The notes beneath the pieces are model-generated. The model was not told where the DNA came from. It saw only the letters and a list, made by a program, of their open reading frames with translations, and did not search any database. A program made the position numbers and the translations under genes. A stretch of 64,000 bases of DNA from Saccharothrix carnea (GTDB taxonomy: Bacteria; Actinomycetota; Actinomycetes; Mycobacteriales; Pseudonocardiaceae): positions 372,001-436,000 of the forward strand of contig NZ_PYAX01000007.1 in NCBI RefSeq assembly GCF_003014735.1, read 5' to 3'. Numbering within the stretch: the stretch's first letter is position 1; each line of letters opens with the position of its first letter. Of this stretch, positions 8,205 through 14,682 are shown piece after piece.

Positions 8205-9170
8205 TCAGCCCAGGCCGGACATGCGGAGGGCGGCGTCGAGGCGGTGGGTGCAGCGTTCACGGGAGCGTTCGGCGCCGTGGGCACGGGCCCGGTCCAGTTC
8301 GGCCGGGTCGTCCAGCAGGCCCTGCGTCACCTCGCGCACGGGCCGCAGCTCCTCGATCACCGCGTCCGCCGCGGCCTCCTTCAACTCCGCGTAGTCCTGC
8401 ACCGAACCCGCCAGCCCCTCCGGGTCCTTCCCCGTGCACGCCGCCAGGATCTCCAGCAGGTTCGCCACCCCCGGCTGCTCCTCCGGCGCGTAACGCACCA
8501 CGCCCAGGTCGTCGGTCACCGCACGCCGGATCTTGCGCCGCACCAGGTCAGGCGGGTCGAGCACGAACACCGTGCCCGCCGCGTCCTTCGCCGACTTGGC
8601 CATCTTCCGCGACGGATCCGCCAGGTCCCGCACCCGTGCCGCGGTCGGCGCCACGACCGACCGCGGCATCACGAACACCTCGCCGTACGTGCCGTTGAAG
8701 CGACGCGCCAGCACCCGCGCCAGCTCCACGTGCTGCCGCTGGTCGTCACCCACCGGCACCTCGTGCGCACCTTGCAGCAGGATGTCGGCCGCCATCAGCA
8801 CCGGGTACGTGAGCAGGCTCAACCGGACCGACGACCGGCCCGCCGACTTCTCCTTGAACTGGATCATCCGCGCCGCCTCGCCGTACGTGCAGGTGCACTC
8901 CAGCACCCACGTCAACGCACCCAGCTCGCGGACCAGGTCGGACTGCACGGCCACCGACCGCGGGTCCACGCCGGCGGCGATGAGCACCGCCAACTGCTCC
9001 CGGGTCAACGACCGCAATCGTGACGGGTTGTGGGACGTCGTCATCGCGTGCAGGTCGCTGATGAAGTAGACGTCCTCTTCGGTGCCCTCGGCGGCCCACC
9101 GCCTGATCGCGCCGAGGTAGTTGCCCAGCTGGACGGGGCCGGACGGGGTGATCGCGGACAGCCTGATCAT
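8205..9170 (-). CDS. trpS: Tryptophan--tRNA ligase
   Basis: A 321-residue class I aminoacyl-tRNA synthetase charging tRNA-Trp. The ATP-binding signature region reads TPSGPVQLGNYLGA, where Gln replaces the first His of the usual HxGN. The second signature is SRKMAKSAKD (KMSKS-like, with Ala for Ser). Tryptophan-pocket sequence SLLTYPVLMAADIL and VPVGDDQRQHVELAR are intact. The length suits short bacterial TrpRS. It resembles the auxiliary, indolmycin-tolerant TrpRS1 type of Streptomyces (established family; assignment here inferred). The start ATG 9170 is preceded by GGGATCACC and a Trp attenuator leader. Confidence 0.9.
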   Translation of the reverse strand: MIRLSAITPSGPVQLGNYLGAIRRWAAEGTEEDVYFISDLHAMTTSHNPSRLRSLTREQLAVLIAAGVDPRSVAVQSDLVRELGALTWVLECTCTYGEAARMIQFKEKSAGRSSVRLSLLTYPVLMAADILLQGAHEVPVGDDQRQHVELARVLARRFNGTYGEVFVMPRSVVAPTAARVRDLADPSRKMAKSAKDAAGTVFVLDPPDLVRRKIRRAVTDDLGVVRYAPEEQPGVANLLEILAACTGKDPEGLAGSVQDYAELKEAAADAVIEELRPVREVTQGLLDDPAELDRARAHGAERSRERCTHRLDAALRMSGLG

Positions 9171-9211
9171 GGTGATCCCTTCGGGTGTGCCCGCTCGACG
9201 GGCCCCCGAAA

Positions 9212-9245
9212 GCACGAAGGCCGCCCCAGCGGGCGGCCTGCGTTC
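9212..9245 (-). terminator. Attenuator terminator hairpin of trpS leader
   Basis: On the minus strand AGGCCGCCC pairs with GGGCGGCCT around a short GCTG loop, extended outward by further pairs to GCA/TGC, and then runs into TTTC. It lies between the leader peptide and trpS. The segment at 9231-9238 (strand 3) can instead pair with GGCGGCC of the leader (9267-9273, strand 2), which would prevent this hairpin from forming. Confidence 0.75.
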
Positions 9246-9262
9246 GTCTGGACGCGCAGTTC

Positions 9263-9310
9263 TCAGGGCCGCCGGAAGGCGGACCACCAGAACGTGTGAA
9301 GAGTGCGCAT
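9263..9310 (-). CDS. Trp leader peptide MRTLHTFWWSAFRRP
   Basis: A 15-residue open frame with two consecutive Trp codons (9284-9289) and then a stop at 9263. The ATG is 7 nt after a TAGGAT -10 box, so the transcript should be leaderless. The Trp codons overlap the strand-1 sequence GGTCCGCC, which pairs with strand 2. Ribosome stalling at WW when charged tRNA-Trp is scarce would free strand 2 to form the antiterminator. This is the standard ribosome-mediated attenuation layout, known for an inducible TrpRS gene in Streptomyces. Confidence 0.8.
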   Translation of the reverse strand: MRTLHTFWWSAFRRP

Positions 9311-9317
9311 ACCCGTG

Positions 9318-9356
9318 ATCCTAGCGTGTTGCCCGGCTGCGTCACGAGTCTACATT
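9318..9356. promoter_or_regulatory. Overlapping divergent promoters for trpS leader and YciI gene
   Basis: Minus strand: GTGACG (9345-9340), 16-bp spacer, TAGGAT (9323-9318), then 7 nt to the leader ATG. Plus strand: TTGCCC (9329-9334), 16-bp spacer, TACATT (9351-9356), then 6 nt to the YciI ATG. Both are near-consensus vegetative promoters, they interleave, and both predict leaderless messages. No SD-like sequence is seen in either case, which agrees. Confidence 0.6.
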
Positions 9357-9362
9357 TCTCCC

Positions 9363-9662
9363 ATGTACGTCGTGCTGCTGGAGTACACCGCACCGCTGGA
9401 CGAGGTCGACTACGCCCTCCCGGACCACGTGGAGTGGCTGAAGAAGCAGTACGAGGCCGGGCACTTCCTGGCCTCGGGCCGTCAGGTGCCCCGCGTGGGC
9501 GGCGTGATCATCGCCCGGCCGATGGTGCGCGGGAAGCTGGACGCGCTGCTGGCCACCGACCCGTTCGCCATCCGCAAGCTGGCGAAGTACCAGGTGGTGG
9601 AGTTCCAGGCCACCCGGACGGCACCCGAGCTGGCCAGGGTGAACGAAGCGGCGATGGGCTAG
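9363..9662 (+). CDS. YciI-family protein
   Basis: A 99-residue single-domain YCII protein of the dimeric alpha/beta ferredoxin-like group, with the family's conserved His/Asp pattern around DHVEWLKKQYEAGHFLASG and the usual KLAKYQVVEFQ end. The biochemical role of the family is poorly known. The ATG at 9363 sits right after a -10 box, so it is probably leaderless. It is monocistronic: the next gene points the other way. Confidence 0.8.
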   Translation: MYVVLLEYTAPLDEVDYALPDHVEWLKKQYEAGHFLASGRQVPRVGGVIIARPMVRGKLDALLATDPFAIRKLAKYQVVEFQATRTAPELARVNEAAMG

Positions 9663-9711
9663 CCCGCGGGCACGGACCGCGTCCCACCCGGCGTCGGCCG
9701 GGCGGTGGCCC

Positions 9712-9900
9712 TCACGCGGCCGCCTTCTTCTTGCCCTTCTTCCCGGCCTTCGCCGCCTTGCGCTCCTGCTTGGCCGCCTTCTTCGCGGCCTTCTCCCGAG
9801 CCTTGAGCAGCACGACCACCGGACAGCTCTTGCACCTCGGCGTCGACCGGCAGCACTTCTTCTTCACCTTGACCTTGCCCACGCGACGTGCTCCACTCAT
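9712..9900 (-). CDS. 62-residue Cys/Lys-rich small protein
   Basis: Residues 11-28 carry KVKKKCCRSTPRCKSCPVV, with four cysteines in a CC-x5-C-x2-C pattern suggesting metal binding. The C-terminal half is a Lys/Ala helix (KAREKAAKKAAK and further), likely to bind nucleic acid or membrane. Similar short proteins sit next to typA in other actinobacteria (recollection of family, not checked). An iron-box-like palindrome lies 16-34 bp before the ATG, so expression may be iron-repressed. No enzymatic function can be assigned. Confidence 0.65.
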   Translation of the reverse strand: MSGARRVGKVKVKKKCCRSTPRCKSCPVVVLLKAREKAAKKAAKQERKAAKAGKKGKKKAAA

Positions 9901-9915
9901 CCGGGTGTCCTCAGA

Positions 9916-9934
9916 GTAGGTGAGGCTGACCTCA
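9916..9934 (-). promoter_or_regulatory. Iron-box-like operator (IdeR/DtxR/DmdR type)
   Basis: GTAGGTGAGGCTGACCTCA matches the 19-bp DtxR/IdeR consensus (TTAGGTTAGSCTAACCTAA) at 15 positions. It lies within a perfect 8-bp inverted repeat, AGGTGAGG-CTGA-CCTCACCT, at 9918-9937. It is close to the start of the small cysteine protein and about 110 bp from typA on the other side. Confidence 0.6.
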
Positions 9935-10047
9935 CCTGCCGTACCTGTGTGGTAATGGCGGCCCGACCGGTAAGCTGTACTCAGGCTGCGCGCGATCCAA
10001 CGTCCGGCGCCTGGCTTCCCTCGCACAAACAGCTCTAGGAGTTCCGC

Positions 10048-11949
10048 GTGCCCACGGCCACCGCGTCGATCAAGGAAACGCTGGTCCGCAACGACCTGCG
10101 CAACGTCGCGATCGTCGCGCACGTTGACCACGGCAAGACGACCCTCGTCGACGCCATGCTCCGCCAGTCCGGCGCCTTCTCCGAGCGAGCCGAGCTCGTC
10201 GACCGGGTCATGGACTCGGGCGAGCTGGAGCGCGAGAAGGGCATCACGATCCTCGCCAAGAACACCGCCGTGCGCCGCCACACGCCCGACGGTCCCGTCA
10301 CCATCAACGTGGTCGACACCCCCGGCCACGCCGACTTCGGCGGTGAGGTCGAGCGCGGCCTGTCCATGGTCGACGGCGTCGTGCTGCTGGTGGACGCCTC
10401 CGAGGGCCCGCTGCCGCAGACCCGGTTCGTGCTGCGCAAGACGCTGGCCGCCGGCCTGCCGGTGATCCTCGTGGTGAACAAGGTCGACCGCCCCGACGCC
10501 CGGATCTCCGAGGTCGTCGAGGAAGCGCACGACCTGCTGCTCGACCTGGCCAGCGAGGTCGGCGCCGACGACTCGGTGCTCGACCTGCCCGTCGTCTACG
10601 CCTCCGCGCGTGCCGGCCGGGCCTCGCTCAACCAGCCCGAGGACGGCGGCCTGCCCGACGAGGAGAACCTCGACGTGCTGTTCGAGGTCCTGTTCAAGCA
10701 CATCCCGGCCCCGATGGGTGACGCGGACGCGCCGCTGCGCGCGCTGGTGACGAACCTCGACGCGTCGTCGTTCCTGGGCCGCATCGCGCTGTGCCGCATC
10801 GAGGCCGGTCGCATCCGCAAGGGTGAGACCGTGGCGTGGTGCCGCGAGGACGGCTCCATCCAGAAGGTCCGCATCACCGAGCTGCTGATCACCGAGGCGC
10901 TCGACCGCGTGCCCGCCGAGCAGGCGCGGGCGGGTGACCTGGTCGCCATCGCCGGCATCCCGGACATCACCATCGGCGACACGCTCGCCGACGTCGACAA
11001 CCCCGAGCCGCTGCCGCGGATCACCGTCGACGAGCCCGCGATCTCGATGACGATCGGCGTGAACACCTCGCCGCTGGCCGGTCGCGGCGGCGGCACCAAG
11101 CTGACCGCGCGGGTGCTCAAGGCCCGGTTGGACTCGGAGCTGGTCGGCAACGTGTCGGTGCGCGTGCTGCCCACCGAGCGCCCCGACACCTGGGAGGTGC
11201 AGGGCCGCGGTGAGCTGGCGCTGGCCATCCTGGTCGAGCAGATGAAGCGGGAAGGCTTCGAGCTGACCGTCGGCAAGCCGCAGGTCGTCACCAAGACCAT
11301 CGACGGCAAGCTGCACGAGCCGTTCGAGCGGTTGACGATCGACGCGCCGGAGGAGCACCTGGGTGCCATCACCCAGCTGCTGGCCAACCGCAAGGGTCGG
11401 ATGGAGAACATGTCCGGCCACGGTTCGGGGCGGATCAAGCTGGAGTACGTCGTGCCGTCGCGCGGCCTCATCGGCTTCCGCACCGAGTTCCTGACCGAGA
11501 CGCGCGGCACCGGTATCGCGAACGCGGTGTCCGAGGGCTACGGCCCGTGGGCCGGCGAGATCCGGACCAGGCACAACGGCTCGCTCGTCGCCGACCGGTC
11601 CGGCCAGATCACCGCGTACGCGATGATCCAGCTGGCCGACCGGGGCACGTTCTTCGTGGAGCCCGGTGCCGAGGCGTACGAGGGCATGGTCGTCGGCGAG
11701 AACCCGCGTGCCGAGGACCTCGACGTCAACGTGTGCCGTGAGAAGAAGCTGACGAACATGCGCACGTCGACCGCCGACGTGATGGAGACCCTGGCCCGGC
11801 CGCGGAAGCTGTCGTTGGAGGAGGCGCTGGAGTTCTGCGCCGCCGACGAGTGCGTCGAGGTCGCGCCGGAGGTCGTGCGGGTGCGCAAGGTGATCCTGGA
11901 CGCCAACCAGCGCGGCCGCGAGCGCAGCCGCAACAAGTTGCGCGGCTGA
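10048..11949 (+). CDS. typA: Ribosome-associated GTPase TypA/BipA
   Basis: A 633-residue translational GTPase of full family length that binds ribosomes and acts in 50S assembly and stress adaptation. G1 is AHVDHGKTTL (about residues 29-38), G2 includes EREKGITI, G3 is DTPGHADF and G4 is NKVD. The elongation-factor domains follow, and the BipA-specific C-terminal domain contains IKLEYVVPSRGLIGFR. The start GTG 10048 has AGGAG 9 nt before it. It keeps the typA-lpqW order of mycobacteria, though here more than 700 bp separate the two. Confidence 0.95.
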   Translation: MPTATASIKETLVRNDLRNVAIVAHVDHGKTTLVDAMLRQSGAFSERAELVDRVMDSGELEREKGITILAKNTAVRRHTPDGPVTINVVDTPGHADFGGEVERGLSMVDGVVLLVDASEGPLPQTRFVLRKTLAAGLPVILVVNKVDRPDARISEVVEEAHDLLLDLASEVGADDSVLDLPVVYASARAGRASLNQPEDGGLPDEENLDVLFEVLFKHIPAPMGDADAPLRALVTNLDASSFLGRIALCRIEAGRIRKGETVAWCREDGSIQKVRITELLITEALDRVPAEQARAGDLVAIAGIPDITIGDTLADVDNPEPLPRITVDEPAISMTIGVNTSPLAGRGGGTKLTARVLKARLDSELVGNVSVRVLPTERPDTWEVQGRGELALAILVEQMKREGFELTVGKPQVVTKTIDGKLHEPFERLTIDAPEEHLGAITQLLANRKGRMENMSGHGSGRIKLEYVVPSRGLIGFRTEFLTETRGTGIANAVSEGYGPWAGEIRTRHNGSLVADRSGQITAYAMIQLADRGTFFVEPGAEAYEGMVVGENPRAEDLDVNVCREKKLTNMRTSTADVMETLARPRKLSLEEALEFCAADECVEVAPEVVRVRKVILDANQRGRERSRNKLRG

Positions 11950-11966
11950 CCGCTTCTCCTTATATA
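11938..11966 (+). promoter_or_regulatory. Promoter-like TTGCGC-17-TATATA at the end of typA
   Basis: TTGCGC (11938-11943), a 17-bp spacer and TATATA (11961-11966) within TTATATATAGG make a strong vegetative promoter match and a rare AT island in this GC-rich DNA. Transcription would start just before the hairpin at 11979, giving either a very short RNA or a read-through RNA covering the dispersed repeat at 12045. Confidence 0.4.
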
Positions 11967-11978
11967 TAGGGTCTGCCA

Positions 11979-12014
11979 ACGGGCACCCCAGGGCTCCGGC
12001 CCTGGGGTGCCCGT
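11979..12014 (+). terminator. Strong intrinsic terminator after typA
   Basis: A perfect 16-bp stem (ACGGGCACCCCAGGGC and its complement) with a 4-nt TCCG loop, followed by CGCTTT. It begins 30 bp after the typA stop, and the short T-run is usual for actinobacterial terminators. Confidence 0.85.
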
Positions 12015-12044
12015 CGCTTTGGCCACCGTCCCCGTGTCCGCCAA

Positions 12045-12120
12045 ACACGATCGGGTGAACATAGGCCAAAAATGTACGGAAACACTGTTACCACCCCTCG
12101 GTTGGAACATGAGGAAACCG
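12045..12120 (+). repeat. Dispersed repeat, copy A
   Basis: This stretch matches 44889-44961 across the full length: ACACGATCGGGTGA, CAT, AAAATGTACGGAAACAC, GTTACC, CCCCTCGGTTG and GAGGAA are shared, with about ten substitutions and a few 1-2-bp indels. Both copies sit just downstream of a plus-strand gene and run into a C-rich, G-poor tract. Both contain ATG opening a frame MYGNTVT(T/A)PRL with a proline-rich continuation. Its function is unknown. Confidence 0.8.
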
Positions 12121-12720
12121 ACCGACCGCCCCGACCCCCGACCCGAACCCCTCCCGACCACCCACCACCTGGCCACCCCCCACTCCCGCCACCCCCTCGC
12201 CGCCCATCCGACGCCCCGACCACCACCACCCCTCCCGGACCACAACGGTCCCGCCTCCCCGAAACCACCCCCGCCGCAAACCGCCACCCGCCGACCACCC
12301 GTGCCGCGTGCACACCGCTGGCCCCGCGCACACCGCCCGCCCGGCACGCTGCCCGGCCCGCGCACGCTGCCCGGCCCGCGCACGCCGCCGGCCGCGAACC
12401 GCCGCCCGCGCCGTCGACCGCCCGCGCCCCGGCCGCCCCGTGGACACCGCTGGCCCCGTGCGCGCTGCCCGCCCCGCGCACACGGCTCGGCCCGCGCCCA
12501 CGGATAGCGACCGGCTGGGGACCGGCGGCCGGCGGTGGGTGGTTGCGTGCGGTGGCGAGGGCGTGGGTGGCCAGGGGCGAGGTGGCGAGGGATGGGGTGG
12601 CGAGGGGAGGGGTGGTGAAGGGGCCCGGTGGACAGAGGGCCGGAGTGGGTGGGGTGTCGTTGGGGTGGGAGTCGTGGGGTTGGGCGTCAACTGTCAGCGT
12701 CGTCTGGCACGCTCGTACCC
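12121..12720. other. Long non-coding tract: C-rich then G-rich on the plus strand
   Basis: No gene is supported here. From 12121 to about 12500 the plus strand is very C-rich and G-poor (proline/arginine-coding in every frame). From about 12520 to 12680 it is G-rich, with iterations of GTGGCGAGG. The C-rich part includes two copies of ACGCTGCCCGGCCCGCGC near 12345-12385. The two halves are broadly complementary, so long-range pairing is possible. Nascent C-rich RNA of this kind is a plausible Rho-loading site. The lpqW promoter must lie in the last 100 bp, but I cannot place it. Confidence 0.55.
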
Positions 12721-14391
12721 ATGGGGACGCGAAGGGTTCTTGCGGTGTTGGCTGCGCTTGCGCTGGCCGGTTGCACGGCTACGCCACCGCCGCCCCTGGT
12801 GCCTTCGACGCCGGGGATGACGGTCGTCCCGAAGGAGAAGCAGAACGAGGTCGTCGTCGGGGTGGATGACGTCAAGGGCGGCTACAACCCGCACACGCTG
12901 GCCAGCCAGAGCACGGTCACGACGGCGCTCGCGGCGCTGTTGCTGCCCTCGACCTTCCGGACCGACGCGGACGGCAGTCCGCGGCTCGACCTGGACCTCC
13001 TGGTGAGTGCCGAGGTGAGCAGCGCGGACCCGTACACGGTTACCTACACGTTGCGGCGTGATGCCAGCTGGTCGGACTCGGCGCCGGTCGCGGCGGAGGA
13101 CTTCGTGTACCTCTGGCAGCGGATGCGGGAGGAGCCCGGGGTGGTCGACCCGGCCGGGTACCGGCTGATCGACGACATCACCAGCCGCGAGGGCGGCAAG
13201 GTGGTCGAGGTGGTGTTCACCAAGCCCTACCCCGGCTGGCGCAGCCTGTTCCGCAACCTCCTGCCCGCCCACCTGCTCAAAGACGCCCCCGGCGGGTGGG
13301 GCGCGGCGCTCGCGGACAGCTTCCCGGCCACCGCCGGGCCGTTCGCGGTCCGCACGCTCGACCAGCCGCGCGGCGAGATCATCCTCGAGCGCAGCGACCG
13401 CTTCTGGGAGGCACCGCCGGCACTCGACCGGCTGGTCCTGCGCCGCGCGAGCCAGCACGACACGATCGAGGCGCTGAACACCGGCGACGACCAGGTCGCC
13501 CTCCTCCGCGCGGACGCCATCGCGACCAAGGACATCGCCGAACTGGCCAAGACCACGCCGCTCACCAGCGTCGTCGTCCCCCGCGCGGAAGTCGTCCAAC
13601 TGCTGCTGCGCCCCGCCTCGCCGCGCATGCAGGACGTCCGCGTCCGCACCGCCGTGCTGAACCTGCTCGACCGCGACGACCTGATCGACGCCGGCTCCCG
13701 CAGCGGCCCCAGCGAGAACCTCCGCGCGGACGCCCAGGTGATCCCCCCGAGCAAGCCCGGCTACACCCCGACCATGCCCCCCAAGGCCGGTGACCCCGCG
13801 CAACTGCTCACCCAAGCGGGTTACACCCGTCCGGAGAACGGACAGTGGGGACGGGAGGGGAAGCCGCTGGAGTTGACCATCGCCGCACCGGCCGGGATGG
13901 AGCCGTACGTGACCGTCGCGAACCGCGTTCAGCGTCAACTGTCATTGTCCGGAATCGCCGCACGCGTCCTGACAACGCAGCCCAATCAGTTGTTCGGCCA
14001 AGATCTGTCGGATACCGCCGCTTCCAATGAGCCCGTGGACATTGCCGTCGTGCCGCAGGTCGACACCGGCGATTCCGCGGCCGTTCTGGCATCCACATTC
14101 GGCTGCCGCCCGTCGCCGGACGACGGCGGTACACCCATTCCGGCGAATCTGTCCGGTTTCTGCGACCAAGCGGTCCAACCGGTGATCGAACAGGCCCTCA
14201 GCGGCCAGGTGCTGCTCGCCGACGCGCTGGAGACCATCGAGCCGGTGCTCTGGCAGCAGGCCGTCTCGCTGCCGTTGTTCCAGGTAGCGGACCTGTTGGT
14301 GGTCCTACCGGAGGCCCGCAACGTCACCGCCGGTGCTCCGTTCGCCGGTCCGCTGAGCACCGCGCGCACCTGGCGCCGTGAAGATCGTTGA
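12721..14391 (+). CDS. lpqW: LpqW-like lipoprotein (family 5 solute-binding fold)
   Basis: A 556-residue lipoprotein: signal sequence at residues 1-17 with lipobox LAGC, then an SBP_bac_5 (oligopeptide-binding) fold, with VVVGVDDVKGGYNPHTLAS at the start and PVAAEDFVYLWQRM in the conserved core. The position directly after typA matches Rv1165-Rv1166, whose LpqW influences phosphatidylinositol mannoside/lipoarabinomannan synthesis rather than peptide uptake. I infer the same envelope role. ATG 12721 begins the signal sequence; upstream in-frame ATG codons would place an unlikely leader before it. A 286-bp gap separates it from the peptide transporter. Confidence 0.8.
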   Translation: MGTRRVLAVLAALALAGCTATPPPPLVPSTPGMTVVPKEKQNEVVVGVDDVKGGYNPHTLASQSTVTTALAALLLPSTFRTDADGSPRLDLDLLVSAEVSSADPYTVTYTLRRDASWSDSAPVAAEDFVYLWQRMREEPGVVDPAGYRLIDDITSREGGKVVEVVFTKPYPGWRSLFRNLLPAHLLKDAPGGWGAALADSFPATAGPFAVRTLDQPRGEIILERSDRFWEAPPALDRLVLRRASQHDTIEALNTGDDQVALLRADAIATKDIAELAKTTPLTSVVVPRAEVVQLLLRPASPRMQDVRVRTAVLNLLDRDDLIDAGSRSGPSENLRADAQVIPPSKPGYTPTMPPKAGDPAQLLTQAGYTRPENGQWGREGKPLELTIAAPAGMEPYVTVANRVQRQLSLSGIAARVLTTQPNQLFGQDLSDTAASNEPVDIAVVPQVDTGDSAAVLASTFGCRPSPDDGGTPIPANLSGFCDQAVQPVIEQALSGQVLLADALETIEPVLWQQAVSLPLFQVADLLVVLPEARNVTAGAPFAGPLSTARTWRREDR

Positions 14392-14441
14392 CCGTTGACT
14401 CGGACGAAACACTGGCTTCAAGATGCGTTCGAGGCGCAGTA

Positions 14442-14470
14442 TTGACAGTATTCCCGTCGTCCGGTTAACG
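14442..14470 (+). promoter_or_regulatory. Promoter of the peptide-importer operon
   Basis: TTGACA (14442-14447), a 17-bp spacer and TTAACG (14465-14470) form an almost ideal vegetative promoter. The predicted start near 14477 leaves a 5' untranslated region of about 200 nt before the binding-protein gene. I see no riboswitch fold that I can name in that leader. Confidence 0.6.
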
Positions 14471-14682
14471 AACGCTCCCGCCCGGTAACGACAGAGTTGC
14501 GTGCTGCGACCAACGTGTCACCCTTTGGTCACGATCGGCCGATGGGCAGTGACCGTGCCGCGCACGGGTTCTTATCGTGCTGCAACGGTGTGTCGGTTCG
14601 GGGCGCGTTTGGCACATCACGGTTATGGGTGGAAGTCGGCCCAAACGGTCGCTCCAACCCAGTGCTAGGAGGGCACGTGTCG

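Noticed and set aside
12007..12720. Long proline/arginine-rich open frames on both strands after typA
   Set aside because: They arise from extreme C or G content, use no normal codon pattern and share nothing recognisable except the DNA repeat; no ribosome site supports them.
14392..14682. Riboswitch or tRNA in the peptide-importer leader
   Set aside because: I found no conserved aptamer core, T-loop GTTCRA context or acceptor pairing; only a promoter is supported.
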